From Paludibacteraceae bacterium (lineage in GTDB: Bacteria > Bacteroidota > Bacteroidia > Bacteroidales > Paludibacteraceae), in assembly GCA_017448985.1 (NCBI GenBank), contig JAFSKL010000023.1, positions 62,001 to 126,000 of the forward strand: 64,000 bases of DNA, in the 5' to 3' direction. Position numbers and translations under genes: made by a program. The notes below the pieces were generated by a model. That model was not told the origin of the DNA. It saw nothing but the letters and a program-made list of their open reading frames with translations, and made no database searches. This document shows, piece by piece, positions 36,368-47,318 of the stretch. Position 1 is the first letter of the stretch. Every line of letters starts with the position of its first letter.

Positions 36368-39300
36368 TTATTCCATGTTAATACTGAGTGCGAGACCTTG
36401 TAGCTCGTGCAGGAGCACGTTGAGCGACTCGGGCAGACCCGGCGTCGGGAAGTTCTCACCTTTAACAATAGCTTCGTAGGTACGCGCACGACCTGTGACG
36501 TCGTCGGACTTGATGGTAAGGATTTCCTGGAGCACGTGCGCTGCACCGTGTGCCTCGAGTGCCCATACCTCCATCTCACCGAAACGCTGACCACCAAACT
36601 GCGCCTTACCACCAAGCGGCTGCTGGGTAATGAGGCTGTACGGGCCGATCGAACGAGCGTGCATCTTATCATCCACCATGTGACCGAGTTTCATGAAGTA
36701 GGTCACACCGACGGTAGCCATCTGGTCGAAGGGTTCGCCCGTCTCACCGTCGTAGAGCTGTGTCTTACCGGCACGGGGCAGACCGGCTTTGTCGGTCCAC
36801 TCGTCCAGCTGCTCCAGCGTACAACCGTCGAAGATAGGAGTCGAGAACTTAACGCCCAGTTCATGTCCTGCCCAACCGAGCACGGCTTCGAAGATCTGGC
36901 CGATGTTCATACGAGAAGGCACACCCATCGGGTTGAGCACGATATCCACCGGCGTTCCATCAGCGAGGAACGGCATATCTTCAACGCGCACGATCTTGGA
37001 CACGATACCTTTGTTACCGTGACGACCGGCCATCTTGTCACCCACGCGGATCTTACGCTTCTTGCAGACATACACTTTCGCCATCTGGATGATGCCGTTG
37101 GGCAGTTCATCACCGATGGTGAGGTTGAACTTCTCGCGTTTGAGACGCGCATCGAGCTCTTTATGCTTGGCGATGTAGTTCATGATACATTGCGCCACGA
37201 GTTCGTTCTTGTGTGCGTCGGCAGTCCAGCCTTCGAGCAGAACGGAGAAGTAGTCGATCTCGTTGAGACGCTCCTTGCTGAAATGCTGGCCTTTGGAGAT
37301 GAGTTCGGTGCCCAGGATATCCTTGACGGACACGGCCTGACGACCATTGAGAAGTGTGTATAGTTTGTCGATAAGCAGATTGCGGAGCGCTTCGGCTTTT
37401 GCCTTGAACTCAACGTCCATGGTCTGGAGCGTGAGCTTATCGTCCATCTTCTGCTTGCGATCCTTGTTGGAACGCGTGTAGAGCTTCTTGTCGATGATGA
37501 CACCGTCGAGCGAGGGGCTGGCCTTGAGGGAAGCGTCCTTGACATCGCCGGCTTTATCACCGAAGATAGCCTTGAGCAGTTTCTCCTCGGGACTCGGATC
37601 GGTCTCACCCTTCGGGGTGATCTTACCGATGAGGATGTCACCCGGCTGGATGTAAGCACCGATACGGATGATACCGTTCTCGTCGAGGTCCTTGGTCGCA
37701 TCTTCGCTGACATTGGGGATATCGGCGGTGAACTCTTCCATACCGCGCTTGGTGTCACGCACCTCGAGCAACTGCTCAACCACGTGAACGGAAGTGTACA
37801 TATCTTCGCGAACGATGCGCTCGGAGAGGACGATGGCATCCTCGTAGTTGTAACCCTTCCAAGGAATATAAGCCACCTTGAGGTTCTTACCGAGTGCCAA
37901 TTCGCCGTTCTGGGTAGCGTAACCTTCGGTCAGCATCTGACCTTTCTCCACATGGTCGCCTTTGCGAACGAGCGGATGGAGGTCGATGGTCGTATTCTGG
38001 TTCGTTTTCTCGAATTTAGGCAGTTTGTACTCTTTCTCCGCGGGCTCGAAGGAGATGAACTCATCCTCTTCGGAGCGATTGTAGCGGATACGGATGACAT
38101 CGGCGTCCACATAGGTCACATCTCCGTCACCTTCCGCCACGATTTGCGTACGGCTGTCGGTAACGAGCTGCTCCTCGATGCCGGTACCTACGATAGGTGC
38201 TTCGGACGTGAGCAGAGGCACAGCCTGGCGCATCATGTTCGAACCCATGAGGGCACGGTGGGCATCGTCATGCTCCAAGAACGGGATGAGGGCAGCAGCC
38301 ACCGAAGCGATCTGGCAAGGAGCCACGTCCATCAGGTTGACTTCCGACGGTGCCACCACGGGGAACTCGGCGCCCAGACGGGTCTTGACCTTGTTGCGGA
38401 TGAAATGTCCGTCAGGCGTCAACGGTGCGTTACCCTGTGCTACCACCTGCTTCTCCTCGTCCTCCGCCGACAGATAAACGACGTTGTCGTTATTGAGATC
38501 GACCACGCTGTCATGCACCTGGCGGTACGGCGTCTCGATGAATCCGAGGTCGTTGATCTTGGCGTAGATACACATGGAAGAGATAAGACCGATGTTCGGT
38601 CCTTCCGGTGTCTCGATAGGACAGAGGCGTCCGTAGTGGGTGTAGTGCACGTCACGCACCTCGAAACCGGCGCGGTCACGACTCAAACCACCGGGGCCAA
38701 GGGCCGACATACGGCGTTTATGCGTGATCTCAGCCAGCGGGTTCTGCTGATCCATGAACTGGCTCAGGGCGTTGGTACCGAAATAGCTGTTGATGATGCT
38801 GGAGATCGACTTGGCGTTGATCAGGTCGGTCGGCGTGAAGACTTCGTTGTCACGAACATTCATACGCTCACGGACGGTGCGAGCCATACGGGCCAGACCG
38901 ATGCCGAACTGGTTGAACAGCTGCTCGCCGACGGTACGAACACGACGGTTGGACAAGTGGTCGATATCATCCACCTCGGCGTTGCTGTTGATGAGCATAA
39001 CGAGGTACTTGATGATTTCGATCATATCCTCCTTGGTCAAGACGCGTGTGTCCTCCGGGATTGACATGTTGAGCTTGCGGTTGATGCGGTAACGTCCCAC
39101 CTCGCCGAGGTCATAGCGCTTCTGCGAGAAGAAGAGGTTCTGAATCATCTCGCGTGCCGTGGCATCATCAGCCGGCTCGGCGTTACGCAACTGACGGTAA
39201 ATATAGAGGACAGCCTCTTTCTCCGTCTTGGCCGGGTCTTTCTGCAGGGTGTTGAAGATGATGGAGAAATCGTTCTCACGCTGCTGGTCCTTGTGCAGCA

Positions 39301-40180
39301 GCACGGATTTGGAACCGGACTCGAGGATGATATCGATGATCTCCGGAGTCAGTTCTTCCTCACGCTCTACCACAATCTGGTTACGCTCGATAGACGATAC
39401 CTCACCGGTATCCTCGTCCACGAAATCCTCGATGGTCGGTTTCATTACGTATCCCGCCAGCTTGCGGCCGATGCAAGCCTCGAGTGCCTCACGGTTGCAC
39501 TTGACCTCTTCGGCGAGGTCGAAGCAGTTGAGGATGTCCTTGTCGGACTCAAAACCGATAGCACGAAGCAGGGTCGTTACCGGCAGTTTCTTCTTACGGT
39601 CGATGTAAGCGTACATGACCTTGTTGATGTCGGTAGCGAACTCGATCCACGAACCGCGGAAGGGGATGATACGCGCCGAATAGAGCTTGGTGCCGTTGGA
39701 GTGCATCGAAGTGCCGAAGAACACGCCCGGCGAACGATGCAACTGACTTACCACCACGCGCTCAGCACCGTTGATGACAAAGGTGCCTTTCGGCGTCATG
39801 TAAGGAATAGTACCAAGATACACATCGGAAACGACGGTGTCGAAATCCTCATGATCAGGATCCTCGCAACTGAGACGCAGTTTGGCTTTGAGGGGCACAC
39901 AATAGGTCAGACCGCGCTTGATACACTCTTCGATGGTGTAACGGGGACGGTCAACCGAGTAGTCCAAAAAGGCCAGCGTGAAACTATTGCGGGTATCCTG
40001 GATGGGGAAGTTCTCCGAGAATACCTTAAAGAGTCCCTCTTTACGACGCTGCTCCGGAGTGGAATCCATCTGCAGAAAATCAGCGAAGGACTTCAGTTGA
40101 ATTTCCAGAAAGTCAGGATACGGCATATGCTTTTGCATACGACTGAAATTGACTCTCTGCTCATTTTTGTTTGTAGCCAT
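36368..40180 (-). CDS. rpoB: RNA polymerase subunit beta
   Basis: 1270-aa beta subunit. The rifampicin-binding cluster is recognisable ([23 protein letters not shown] and the following [12 protein letters not shown]), with wild-type-looking D, H and S positions. The C-terminal [20 protein letters not shown] motif is present. It lies 232 nt after rplL with an intervening hairpin (40342-40377), and 12 nt upstream of rpoC. Confidence 0.99.
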   Translation of the reverse strand: MATNKNEQRVNFSRMQKHMPYPDFLEIQLKSFADFLQMDSTPEQRRKEGLFKVFSENFPIQDTRNSFTLAFLDYSVDRPRYTIEECIKRGLTYCVPLKAKLRLSCEDPDHEDFDTVVSDVYLGTIPYMTPKGTFVINGAERVVVSQLHRSPGVFFGTSMHSNGTKLYSARIIPFRGSWIEFATDINKVMYAYIDRKKKLPVTTLLRAIGFESDKDILNCFDLAEEVKCNREALEACIGRKLAGYVMKPTIEDFVDEDTGEVSSIERNQIVVEREEELTPEIIDIILESGSKSVLLHKDQQRENDFSIIFNTLQKDPAKTEKEAVLYIYRQLRNAEPADDATAREMIQNLFFSQKRYDLGEVGRYRINRKLNMSIPEDTRVLTKEDMIEIIKYLVMLINSNAEVDDIDHLSNRRVRTVGEQLFNQFGIGLARMARTVRERMNVRDNEVFTPTDLINAKSISSIINSYFGTNALSQFMDQQNPLAEITHKRRMSALGPGGLSRDRAGFEVRDVHYTHYGRLCPIETPEGPNIGLISSMCIYAKINDLGFIETPYRQVHDSVVDLNNDNVVYLSAEDEEKQVVAQGNAPLTPDGHFIRNKVKTRLGAEFPVVAPSEVNLMDVAPCQIASVAAALIPFLEHDDAHRALMGSNMMRQAVPLLTSEAPIVGTGIEEQLVTDSRTQIVAEGDGDVTYVDADVIRIRYNRSEEDEFISFEPAEKEYKLPKFEKTNQNTTIDLHPLVRKGDHVEKGQMLTEGYATQNGELALGKNLKVAYIPWKGYNYEDAIVLSERIVREDMYTSVHVVEQLLEVRDTKRGMEEFTADIPNVSEDATKDLDENGIIRIGAYIQPGDILIGKITPKGETDPSPEEKLLKAIFGDKAGDVKDASLKASPSLDGVIIDKKLYTRSNKDRKQKMDDKLTLQTMDVEFKAKAEALRNLLIDKLYTLLNGRQAVSVKDILGTELISKGQHFSKERLNEIDYFSVLLEGWTADAHKNELVAQCIMNYIAKHKELDARLKREKFNLTIGDELPNGIIQMAKVYVCKKRKIRVGDKMAGRHGNKGIVSKIVRVEDMPFLADGTPVDIVLNPMGVPSRMNIGQIFEAVLGWAGHELGVKFSTPIFDGCTLEQLDEWTDKAGLPRAGKTQLYDGETGEPFDQMATVGVTYFMKLGHMVDDKMHARSIGPYSLITQQPLGGKAQFGGQRFGEMEVWALEAHGAAHVLQEILTIKSDDVTGRARTYEAIVKGENFPTPGLPESLNVLLHELQGLALSINME

Positions 40181-40341
40181 TATTTTAGATGGTTGATTAG
40201 TGTTTAACAGAACTAAACTGCTGATAATAAATAATTTACATCTAAATCTGCGGGTGTGTAATTTACATTATTTTAACATTCGCCCTATAATAATTATCAG
40301 GAATTTCAGTTTTTTAATCATTCTGTCCTATTGAGCAGAAA

Positions 40342-40377
40342 AGGTTTAGACCCGCATTTGACTGCGGATCTAAACCT
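40342..40377 (-). promoter_or_regulatory. Attenuator or processing hairpin between rplL and rpoB
   Basis: AGGTTTAGA + CCGCA pairs with TGCGG + TCTAAACCT around a 6-nt loop, with one mismatch (C351/A368). In other bacteria this gap holds an attenuator and RNase cleavage site that sets the L7/L12 to beta ratio; the same role is inferred. Confidence 0.6.
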
Positions 40378-40412
40378 ATTCCACCCGATTAGAGTGGTTG
40401 GTTAGGCGGGTA

Positions 40413-40790
40413 TTACTTGAGTTCTACCTCAGCACCTACCTCTTCGAGAGCTTTCTTCAAAGCCTCAGCGGTTGCTTTGTCAACACCTTCCTTCACGTTG
40501 GAGGGAGCAGCGTCAACGATGTCCTTAGCCTCTTTCAGGCCAAGACCGGTTTGCTCCTTAACGGCCTTAACAACCTGGAGCTTGTTGGCACCTGCACTCT
40601 TGAGAACTACGTCGAAAGAGGTCTTCTCCTCAGCGGGAGCAGCCTCGGCTGCAGCAGGACCGGCAGCAACTGCAACTGCAGCAGCAGCGGGCTCGATGCC
40701 GTACTCCTCTTTCAGGATAGTAGCGAGTTCATTCACTTCCTTAACGGTAAGGTTAACTAATGTTTCAGCAATAACTTTAAGATCTGCCAT
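40413..40790 (-). CDS. rplL: Ribosomal protein L7/L12
   Basis: 125-aa stalk protein. N-terminal dimerisation domain ([24 protein letters not shown]), Ala-rich hinge ([21 protein letters not shown]), and the C-terminal factor-binding domain with [20 protein letters not shown] and [13 protein letters not shown]. Binds translation factors such as the EF-Tu encoded upstream. Confidence 0.98.
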   Translation of the reverse strand: MADLKVIAETLVNLTVKEVNELATILKEEYGIEPAAAAVAVAAGPAAAEAAPAEEKTSFDVVLKSAGANKLQVVKAVKEQTGLGLKEAKDIVDAAPSNVKEGVDKATAEALKKALEEVGAEVELK

Positions 40791-40845
40791 TGTCTTATAA
40801 ATTTTAAATGTTTATTATTCTGTTTGTTTTAATTATTTTTCAAGA

Positions 40846-40874
40846 TCCCGACATCTCGAGGTCTCGAGATCACG
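40846..40874. repeat. 8-nt phased TCNCG array at the end of rplJ
   Basis: TCCCG, TCTCG, TCTCG and TCACG begin at 40846, 40854, 40862 and 40870, exactly 8 nt apart. The same unit type occurs inside the sigma-54 regulator gene 26 kb away. It fills the start of the rplJ-rplL gap. Confidence 0.8.
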
Positions 40875-40875
40875 A

Positions 40876-41403
40876 TTATGCGCGCTCCTCCAATGTTTTG
40901 AGCACACCGTGAATGGTATTTTGTCCGCTTTGCAGAGCAGAGAGAACGTTCTTCGCAGGCGACTGGAGCAAACCAACCAACTCAGCGATGAGTTCGTTCT
41001 TCGACTTGATAGCGCACAGGAACTCGAGATTCTGCTTGCCTACGTAAACAGTCTCTTCTACATAAGCAGCTTTGAGTTGGGGCTTAGCCTCACCGGTCTT
41101 GTCACCCTTGGTAAACTCCTTGATGAGTTTGGCAGGCGCGTTACCCGTGTTGCTGAGCATGAGAGCGGTGTTACCCTTGAGAGCCTCGAAGATCTCTGCC
41201 TCAATGCCTTTTTTCTCAAGCGCTTTTTGGAGCAGTGTGTTCTTGGCTACCAGGAGTTTGATGTCCTGCTTGAAGCACGCGCGACGCAGGTCACTGGTTT
41301 TCGCAGCATTCAGACCCTCTACGTTAACGAGGTAGAAATGCGAATACTCAGCCAACTGTGCGCCAAGGGCCTCAATGACGAGATTTTTATCTTCCTTTTT
41401 CAT
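40876..41403 (-). CDS. rplJ: Ribosomal protein L10
   Basis: 175-aa L10, the stalk base that binds L7/L12 dimers through its C-terminal helix. N-terminal DLRRACFKQDIKLLVAKNTL is typical. It lies between rplA and rplL in the standard order. Confidence 0.97.
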   Translation of the reverse strand: MKKEDKNLVIEALGAQLAEYSHFYLVNVEGLNAAKTSDLRRACFKQDIKLLVAKNTLLQKALEKKGIEAEIFEALKGNTALMLSNTGNAPAKLIKEFTKGDKTGEAKPQLKAAYVEETVYVGKQNLEFLCAIKSKNELIAELVGLLQSPAKNVLSALQSGQNTIHGVLKTLEERA

Positions 41404-41425
41404 ACTTGTCCTTTGTTTTTAGAGA

Positions 41426-42115
41426 TTAGAGAGATTTGGTATCAATCTTAATACCCTGACTCATAGTGCTGGAAAGATAAACGCTCTTGATGTACTCACC
41501 CTTGGCAACAGCGGGTTTGAGGTGCTTGATCGTGTCGATGAATGCGAGTGCATTCTCAGCAATCTTCTCAGCGCTGAAACTTACTTTACCAATAGAAGTG
41601 TGTACAATACCGAACTTGTCAACTTTGAAGTCAATCTTACCGCCCTTGACCTCTTTAACAGCTTTCGCTACGTCCATGGTAACAGTACCGCTCTTGGGGT
41701 TCGGCATCAGTCCGCGGGGACCTAAGATACGACCCAGAGCACCGATCTTACCCATGATTTGAGGTTGGGTGATGATGACGTCAATGTCCGTCCATCCACC
41801 TTTGATCTTTTCAATATACTCATCCAGACCTACATAGTCGGCACCTGCCTCTTTGGCAGCTGCTTCCTGGTCCGGCATACAGAGTGCGAGAACGCGAACA
41901 ACCTTACCGGTTCCGTTGGGGAGAGCCACGGTACCGCGAACCATCTGATTCGCCTTACGCGGGTCAACACCCAGACGCACGTCGATATCCACGCTTGCAT
42001 CAAACTTGGTGGTAGTGATCTCTTTAACGAGTTCGGCTGCCTCGTTGATGCTGTAGAGCTTACCTGCTTCAATCTTCTCAGCAGCAAGCTTCTGTTTTTT
42101 TGTCAGTTTTGCCAT
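41426..42115 (-). CDS. rplA: Ribosomal protein L1
   Basis: 229-aa L1 of the mobile 50S stalk. Contains [32 protein letters not shown] and the [15 protein letters not shown] signature. In many bacteria L1 autoregulates the L11-L1 genes. Confidence 0.98.
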   Translation of the reverse strand: MAKLTKKQKLAAEKIEAGKLYSINEAAELVKEITTTKFDASVDIDVRLGVDPRKANQMVRGTVALPNGTGKVVRVLALCMPDQEAAAKEAGADYVGLDEYIEKIKGGWTDIDVIITQPQIMGKIGALGRILGPRGLMPNPKSGTVTMDVAKAVKEVKGGKIDFKVDKFGIVHTSIGKVSFSAEKIAENALAFIDTIKHLKPAVAKGEYIKSVYLSSTMSQGIKIDTKSL

Positions 42116-42141
42116 AATTGTTGTTGATTGATTGAATTAGA

Positions 42142-42564
42142 TTACTTTACTACGATACCCATACTGCGTGCAGTACCTTTGACCATCTTGAGCGCAGACT
42201 CTACGGTGAAGCAGTTGAGGTCCACCATTTTGTCCTCAGCGATCTTGCGAGCCTGCTCCTCGGTGATAGTAGCCACCTTGGTACGGTTCGGCTGATCGCT
42301 ACCGCCCTTCACCTTGGCTGCCTCGAGCAACTGGATAGCTACGGGAGGAGTCTTAACGATGAAGTCAAACGACTTGTCTGCGTAAACGGTAATGATTACA
42401 GGCAGCACTTTACCTGCCTTGTCTTGCGTTCTGGCATTGAACTGTTTGCAAAACTCCATGATGTTCACACCCTTGGAACCGAGAGCCGGACCTACGGGAG
42501 GAGCAGGGTTGGCAGCGCCACCCTTGATTTGGAGTTTGATAAAACCAGCAATTTCTTTAGCCAT
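42142..42564 (-). CDS. rplK: Ribosomal protein L11
   Basis: 140-aa L11 of the GTPase-associated centre. N-terminal [25 protein letters not shown] and the C-terminal rRNA-binding domain ending [11 protein letters not shown] are typical. Confidence 0.98.
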   Translation of the reverse strand: MAKEIAGFIKLQIKGGAANPAPPVGPALGSKGVNIMEFCKQFNARTQDKAGKVLPVIITVYADKSFDFIVKTPPVAIQLLEAAKVKGGSDQPNRTKVATITEEQARKIAEDKMVDLNCFTVESALKMVKGTARSMGIVVK

Positions 42565-42672
42565 AGTTTTACTTTTGTTAATAGTTTTTGGCCTGCAAAC
42601 GGATGATTAGTCCTCGGCCGGTTAATAAATTTGAAACTACCGAGTAGTACATTCGACCTGTAACGGAGTCTC

Positions 42673-43224
42673 CTACTCTTTCTCTACCTGATTGAAGCCC
42701 AACTCGAGAGGAGTCTGGCGATCAAAGATAGTTACAACCACTTTGAGTTTGTGTTTATCGGCGCTTACCTCCTGGATGGTACCCTTGAAGCCGTTGAACG
42801 GACCATCCACCACTTTGACGCTTTCTCCGACAAGGAAGGTGACCTCGCTTGCCGCACGCGTCTCCGATTCGCTTGCTATGCCAACCAGCTTGTTGACCTC
42901 AGCCTGCGATACGGGTTTGGGTTTAACGGTCGTCTTACCGCCACTCAAGAAGCCCAGCACATTGGGGATATTGCGCAACAAAGGGAAGCTCTCGTCGCAC
43001 AAGTAGCACTCTACCAGCAGATAGCCCGGAAGCAGATTACGCTCTTTCTCCGCGCGTTTGCCGTTCTTGAGAGTAACCACTTTCTCCCGAGGAATCAGCA
43101 CTTGCGACACATACTCCTGAAACAGGGAAGAGGTTTTCAGAGCACTGTTGATGTACTCCTCTACCTTGTTCTCCTTACCGGAGATAGCGCGCAACACGTA
43201 CCATTGTTTAACATGTTCTGCCAT
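42673..43224 (-). CDS. nusG: Transcription antitermination factor NusG
   Basis: 183-aa NusG. The NGN domain ([30 protein letters not shown]) is followed by a linker and the KOW motif ([16 protein letters not shown]). Binds RNA polymerase and couples it to Rho or S10. Located between secE and rplK as usual. Confidence 0.97.
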   Translation of the reverse strand: MAEHVKQWYVLRAISGKENKVEEYINSALKTSSLFQEYVSQVLIPREKVVTLKNGKRAEKERNLLPGYLLVECYLCDESFPLLRNIPNVLGFLSGGKTTVKPKPVSQAEVNKLVGIASESETRAASEVTFLVGESVKVVDGPFNGFKGTIQEVSADKHKLKVVVTIFDRQTPLELGFNQVEKE

Positions 43225-43265
43225 AAACCAATTTGCGATTTAACGATTTACGATATACGATTGAT

Positions 43266-43454
43266 TTAGAACAGACCGTAAATAAAGGTCATGATGTTCT
43301 CAAAGCACCAGTCCATAAGCCACACGATCAGTGCCAGTATTATGGAAGCGATCAATACTATCACTGCGCTCTGCGCCAGCTCCTTACGGGTTGGCCAACT
43401 CACTTTGTGAACCAGTTCGTTGTACGATTCTTTTACGTATTCTACAAACTTCAT
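43266..43454 (-). CDS. secE: Preprotein translocase subunit SecE
   Basis: 62-aa single-TM SecE. An amphipathic helix (VKESYNELVHKVSWPTRKEL, with the conserved W-P-T-R-x-E) precedes one TM helix. Essential clamp of SecY. Confidence 0.95.
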   Translation of the reverse strand: MKFVEYVKESYNELVHKVSWPTRKELAQSAVIVLIASIILALIVWLMDWCFENIMTFIYGLF

Positions 43455-43568
43455 ATCAGTAGATTTTTATTGTTTTCTTATGTCCGTGCAACAACTCGGC
43501 TCCAGCAGGTGCTAAAGTCGAATTGGAAGCTATGTCTGTAACACTTTTGGGCAGCTTGCGCTGCTTAG

Positions 43569-43639
43569 CACGGAAGGCAGGAATCGAACCCACATTGACG
43601 GTTTTGGAGACCGCTTTCCTACCATTGGAAGACTTCCGT
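43569..43639 (-). tRNA. tRNA-Trp (CCA)
   Basis: The 7-bp acceptor ACGGAAG/CTTCCGT, the anticodon loop CTCCAAA with CCA, and a T-loop TTCGATT are visible on the minus strand. The 3-prime CCA is not encoded. It lies between tuf and secE, the usual place in Bacteroidota. Confidence 0.93.
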
Positions 43640-43707
43640 TCGTTGGAAGCGGCAATCAATGACTTCGTTACTATGTAACTCGTGTAATTGTTGCGCTTCC
43701 TCCTCTC

Positions 43708-43737
43708 AAATCAACGAGCACAAACACTCGTTGATTT
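43708..43737 (-). terminator. Hairpin after tuf
   Basis: 11-bp perfect stem AAATCAACGAG/CTCGTTGATTT with an 8-nt loop between tuf and tRNA-Trp. Could act as partial terminator or processing site, since downstream genes probably share the transcript. Confidence 0.6.
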
Positions 43738-43791
43738 GGTTGAGGAATTTGTCAGGACTCTACGCCCCAAGCGGTTTACCAACTAATAGAA

Positions 43792-44979
43792 TTAGTCGAT
43801 GAGTTTGGTAATCTGGCCCGAACCTACGGTACGACCACCCTCACGGATAGCGAAACGCAGACCCTCAGAGCAAGCAACCGGATAGATCAGCTTAACGGTG
43901 ATCTCCAGGTTATCGCCCGGCATTACCATTTCAGTTCCTTCCGGCAGAGTGATCTCACCGGTAACGTCCATTGTACGGATGTAGAACTGAGGACGATAGT
44001 GGTTGTGGAACGGAGTGTGACGGCCACCTTCCTCTTTCTTGAGGATATAAACAGAAGCCTTGAACTCGCTATACGGTTTCACAGCACCCGGGTGGGTAAT
44101 AACCATACCACGTTTAACCTCATCTTTGTCGATACCACGGAGGAGCAGACCTACGTTATCACCAGCCTCACCTTGATCCAGCAATTTGCGGAACATCTCA
44201 ACGCCGGTTACAACGCTCTTCTTACCCTCTGCGCCCAGACCGATCAACTGAACCTCGTCACCAACTTTGATGACACCGGTCTCGATACGACCTGTTGCAA
44301 CAGTACCACGACCGGTGATCGAGAATACATCCTCAACCGGCATCAGGAACGGTTTGTCAACGGCACGTGTCGGCAGTTGGATCCAGTTATCAACAGCATC
44401 CATCAACTCAACCACTTTCTCTTCCCACTCAGGAACTCCGTTCAGAGCACCCAGTGCAGAACCGCGGATAACAGGAGTATTGTCGCCGTCGAAATCGTAG
44501 AACGACAAGAGTTCACGCATTTCCATCTCAACGAGGTCGAGCATCTCAGGATCGTCCACCATATCGCACTTGTTCATAAATACCACCAGACGAGGAACGT
44601 TCACTTGGCGAGCCAAGAGGATGTGCTCACGAGTCTGCGGCATCGGACCGTCAGTAGCAGCTACAACGATGATAGCACCGTCCATCTGGGCAGCACCGGT
44701 AACCATGTTCTTAACGTAGTCAGCGTGTCCCGGGCAGTCCACGTGAGCATAGTGACGATTAGCAGTCTGATACTCAACGTGAGCGGTGTTGATAGTGATA
44801 CCACGCTCCTTCTCTTCCGGAGCATTGTCGATAGAGTCGAACGAACGGATTTCAGACAGACCTTTCTTTGCCAGAACCTGGGTAATAGCAGCGGTCAGAG
44901 TGGTTTTTCCGTGGTCAACGTGACCGATCGTACCGATGTTAACGTGCGGTTTTGAACGGTCAAATTTTTCTTTTGCCAT
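43792..44979 (-). CDS. tuf: Elongation factor Tu
   Basis: 395-aa EF-Tu delivering aminoacyl-tRNA. G motifs: [13 protein letters not shown] (G1), the [11 protein letters not shown] switch I region, [12 protein letters not shown] (G3), and NKCDMVDD (G4). Domain 2 and 3 signatures ([25 protein letters not shown]) are intact. Placed between four upstream tRNA genes and tRNA-Trp. Confidence 0.99.
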   Translation of the reverse strand: MAKEKFDRSKPHVNIGTIGHVDHGKTTLTAAITQVLAKKGLSEIRSFDSIDNAPEEKERGITINTAHVEYQTANRHYAHVDCPGHADYVKNMVTGAAQMDGAIIVVAATDGPMPQTREHILLARQVNVPRLVVFMNKCDMVDDPEMLDLVEMEMRELLSFYDFDGDNTPVIRGSALGALNGVPEWEEKVVELMDAVDNWIQLPTRAVDKPFLMPVEDVFSITGRGTVATGRIETGVIKVGDEVQLIGLGAEGKKSVVTGVEMFRKLLDQGEAGDNVGLLLRGIDKDEVKRGMVITHPGAVKPYSEFKASVYILKKEEGGRHTPFHNHYRPQFYIRTMDVTGEITLPEGTEMVMPGDNLEITVKLIYPVACSEGLRFAIREGGRTVGSGQITKLID

Positions 44980-45056
44980 AGTAATTCTTTAATTTTTTTA
45001 TTAACGTTAATAAACAATTTTTAATTGTTTCTTTACCTGTTTACACAATGCGAGAG

Positions 45057-45128
<72 letters not shown>

Positions 45129-45133
45129 ATAAG

Positions 45134-45206
45134 AGCGGAAAACGGGACTCAAACCCGCGACCCCCAGCTTGGAAGGCTAGTGCTCTATCGACTGAGCTAT
45201 TTCCGC
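45134..45206 (-). tRNA. tRNA-Gly (TCC)
   Basis: Acceptor GCGGAAA/TTTCCGC, anticodon TCC in loop CTTCCAA, T-loop TTTGAGT. Separated from tRNA-Thr by only 5 nt. Confidence 0.95.
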
Positions 45207-45320
45207 AAGATTTTTCTTACGGGAAAAATCTTGCGCAAGTTTTGGCATCGTCGAGTTGCAAATGCAAGCATTCACTCGCCTTGCTCAAAACTTCCGCGTC
45301 TCTTCCGCAGAATGTATTTG

Positions 45321-45402
45321 TGGGTGCGGATGGATTCGAACCACCGAAGTCGAAGACAGCAGATTTACAGTCTGCCCCATTTGGCCACTCTGGAACACAC
45401 CC
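45321..45402 (-). tRNA. tRNA-Tyr (GTA)
   Basis: 82-nt class II tRNA with a long variable arm. Acceptor GGGTGTG/CGCACCC (one G-T), anticodon GTA in loop CTGTAAA. An 114-nt spacer with a GATTTTTC/GAAAAATC hairpin separates it from tRNA-Gly. Confidence 0.94.
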
Positions 45403-45422
45403 AATTTCAATGATCACTTTTG

Positions 45423-45495
45423 AGCCTCTAGTCGGACTCGAACCAACGACCGCTGGATTACAAATCTAGTGCTCTACCAACTGAGCTATAGAGGC
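45423..45495 (-). tRNA. tRNA-Thr (TGT)
   Basis: Acceptor GCCTCTA/TAGAGGC, anticodon TGT in loop TTTGTAA, T-loop TTCGAGT. First tRNA of the tuf operon, preceded by a structured leader. Confidence 0.95.
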
Positions 45496-45522
45496 GCGCT
45501 TGCATCAGAACTCGCGTGATTC

Positions 45523-45536
45523 GCTGCTTTCGCAGC
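45523..45536 (-). other. GNRA tetraloop hairpin in the tRNA-tuf leader
   Basis: On the minus strand GCTGC-GAAA-GCAGC forms a 5-bp stem with a GAAA loop, about 30 nt ahead of tRNA-Thr. Confidence 0.6.
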
Positions 45537-45560
45537 TCAGTTACGCTGCGTTCTGTGCTA

Positions 45561-45605
45561 CGCTTTTCGGTCTGCGAACGCTTCGCTGGTTCACATCCCG
45601 AGGGA
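45561..45605 (-). ncRNA. Conserved leader element, tRNA-tuf operon copy
   Basis: A 45-nt element in the transcribed leader, 40 of 45 positions identical without gaps to 58181-58225 ahead of tRNA-Phe. It contains a 5-bp ATCCC/GGGAT mini-hairpin and a 6-bp stem GTGAAC/GTTCGC. In the other copy that stem is GCAAAC/GTTTGC, so the A-T to G-C change is compensatory. Function unknown; candidate tRNA-leader RNA structure. Confidence 0.65.
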
Positions 45606-45636
45606 TGGTAAAGTACCGTTCCGACGAAAAAGCGTG

Positions 45637-45668
45637 CAAAATTACTACAAATTTTTGATATGACCAAA
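45637..45668 (-). promoter_or_regulatory. Promoter of the tRNA-tuf-secE-nusG-rpl-rpo operon
   Basis: Minus strand: -33 TTTG (45665-45668), a 20-nt spacer containing CATATCAAAAATTTG, and -7 TAATTTTG (45637-45644). It lies immediately after the recombinase gene stop. Confidence 0.8.
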
Positions 45669-45692
45669 TATTTCTGCAAAAAAATTGCATTT

Positions 45693-46634
45693 TTAGTCAT
45701 TTTTCTTAATTTTGTCATGTTGATTTTGCGTTGCACGGGGATGAGTAGCCATATAAACGCGTTTTATCTGCTCAAAAGTGGTGTGCGTATAAACCTGCGT
45801 CGTACTGAGCGATGCATGGCCCAACAATTCCTGAATCGTGCGTATATCCGCTCCGTTATCCAGCATCGTCGTAGCGAACGTGTGCCGAAGCACGTGCGGC
45901 GAGTGTTTCTTGAGCGTACTAACTTCCCCCATACGCGTGCGCACGATAGTATATAAGGTGTATTTGGTCAGTGGTACTATTTCACCGCGGCGGTTCTGCT
46001 GCACAAAGAATGCCGGTGTGAACGATGCCAACTGATTCCGGGCCTCCAGATAGTCTTTGATCTGGTCTATGAGGCTTTGTCCTATGGGTACGATGCGCTC
46101 TTTGCGACGCTTACCGAAGATACGCACTTGCCCCTGATGAAGATCCAAATCACTATCTTGCAGTCCCAATAACTCCGCTTGTCGCATCCCCGTCTGATAG
46201 AAAACCTCGATGATCAGTCCGTCGCGGATAGCCTCGAAACTGTTGTCTGACTGCTGAATGCTGACTTCTGAATTCTTCTCCTCTGCCTCCATTTCCTCTT
46301 TGCGGAAGAAAACCGGCAACGGCTTGTCGGCTTTAGGAGGAACGACACGCGCCGTGATATCACGTTTGACTATCTTCTGTCGTAGCAAGAATCGGTAGAA
46401 ACTGCGCAAGGCGGACAACTTCCTCTTTACCGAACGAGGCGACTGATGCTGCGCGTCCAGCATATCCAGCAACCACAACTTGACATCGCTCTCGCTCACA
46501 TCATTCGGCTTAAACTCCTCCACCTCCCAACCGAGAAACCGGCAGAAGTCCCGCAAATCATCGCGGTACGCATCCACCGTTCGCGGCGAGTACTTGCGCT
46601 CGATAGCAATATAGTCCAAGAAATGCCGTATCAA
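45693..46634 (-). CDS. XerC/XerD-type tyrosine recombinase
   Basis: 313-aa site-specific recombinase. N-terminal SAM-like DNA-binding domain (SPRTVDAYRDDLRDF), catalytic domain with Arg in TGMRQAE, HVLRHTFAT (His and Arg), LGHASLSTTQVYTH (His and nucleophile Tyr). Probable chromosome dimer resolution enzyme rather than a mobile-element integrase, since no attachment site or cargo is seen. A low-complexity insert near residues 117-135 (SEVSIQQSDNS) is encoded by a 7-nt phased repeat. Its ATG overlaps the upstream kinase stop by 4 nt. Confidence 0.92.
   Translation of the reverse strand: MIRHFLDYIAIERKYSPRTVDAYRDDLRDFCRFLGWEVEEFKPNDVSESDVKLWLLDMLDAQHQSPRSVKRKLSALRSFYRFLLRQKIVKRDITARVVPPKADKPLPVFFRKEEMEAEEKNSEVSIQQSDNSFEAIRDGLIIEVFYQTGMRQAELLGLQDSDLDLHQGQVRIFGKRRKERIVPIGQSLIDQIKDYLEARNQLASFTPAFFVQQNRRGEIVPLTKYTLYTIVRTRMGEVSTLKKHSPHVLRHTFATTMLDNGADIRTIQELLGHASLSTTQVYTHTTFEQIKRVYMATHPRATQNQHDKIKKND
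46247..46274. repeat. 7-nt phased CTGAATT array inside the recombinase gene
   Basis: CTGA begins at 46247, 46254, 46261 and 46268, exactly 7 nt apart. A near-identical array lies in the amylase gene at 53579-53606. It encodes EVSIQQSD. Confidence 0.88.
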
Positions 46635-47278
46635 ATCTCCTTACCGGTTTGGGCGTCGGATTCGAATGGGAACAGACCGAAGAGTTCGGCATCGATGCGG
46701 TCGGTTACCCAACGGAAGTCCTCGGGGTTCTCGCCGAACTTGATGCGGTCACCTTCCACGATGAGCAGTTTGCCCTTATAGTCCTTAATCCAGTTCTCGT
46801 ACTTATCGTTGAGTCCCTGCAAGTAGTCGATCTTCATGGACTGCTCGTACCCGCGTGCCCGTTTCTGAATCTGCGCCACAAGCGTAGGTATCGAAGCCCG
46901 CACATAGATGAGCAGGTCCGGCATCTTGACGAGCGACATCATCAGGTCGAACAAGTCGCGATAGTTGTCAAAGTCGCGATCGGACATGAATCCCTGGTCG
47001 TGGAGGTTAGGCGCAAAAATACGCGCGTCCTCATAGATGGTACGGTCCTGAATGATGTACTTGTCGGACTTGCCGATCTCGACGACATCCTTGAAGCGTT
47101 TGTTGAGGAAGTAGATCTGCAGGTTGAACGACCACCTGCCCATATCGGCATAGAAATCCGACAGATAGGGGTTATACTCAACGCTCTCGAAGCGCGGTTC
47201 CCAGCCATAGTGTTTGGCTAACATGTTGGTCAGCGTGGTCTTGCCACAACCGATATTTCCGGCTACTGCAATATGCAT
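46631..47278 (-). CDS. Deoxynucleoside kinase, copy 1
   Basis: 215-aa deoxynucleoside kinase of the dCK/dGK family. P-loop GNIGCGKTT (7-15), the DRTIYED motif, a lid with QKRARGYEQSM, and NPYLSDFYADM-type substrate site. It salvages deoxynucleosides. A close paralogue lies 40 nt upstream. In lactobacilli, tandem paralogues form a dAK/dGK heterodimer; the same is possible here but is an inference. Confidence 0.9.
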   Translation of the reverse strand: MHIAVAGNIGCGKTTLTNMLAKHYGWEPRFESVEYNPYLSDFYADMGRWSFNLQIYFLNKRFKDVVEIGKSDKYIIQDRTIYEDARIFAPNLHDQGFMSDRDFDNYRDLFDLMMSLVKMPDLLIYVRASIPTLVAQIQKRARGYEQSMKIDYLQGLNDKYENWIKDYKGKLLIVEGDRIKFGENPEDFRWVTDRIDAELFGLFPFESDAQTGKEI

Positions 47279-47283
47279 CTTAT

Positions 47284-47311
47284 TAATGAATAATTAATAA
47301 TGAATAATGAA
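47284..47311. repeat. 7-nt phased TAATGAA array between the two kinase genes
   Basis: TAATGAA, TAATTAA, TAATGAA, TAATGAA at 47284, 47291, 47298 and 47305. The array fills most of the 40-nt gap. Confidence 0.85.
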
Positions 47312-47318
47312 TATCTTT

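Noticed and set aside
32336..36403. A 1355-codon plus-strand open frame opposite rpoC and similar long frames opposite susC, rpoB and trmO
   Set aside because: They mirror highly expressed minus-strand genes whose codon use removes antisense stops. No signal, domain or promoter supports them.
45693..46634. Integrase marking a genomic island
   Set aside because: The gene is tightly coupled to nucleoside kinases and no attachment-site duplication was seen at the nearby tRNA genes.
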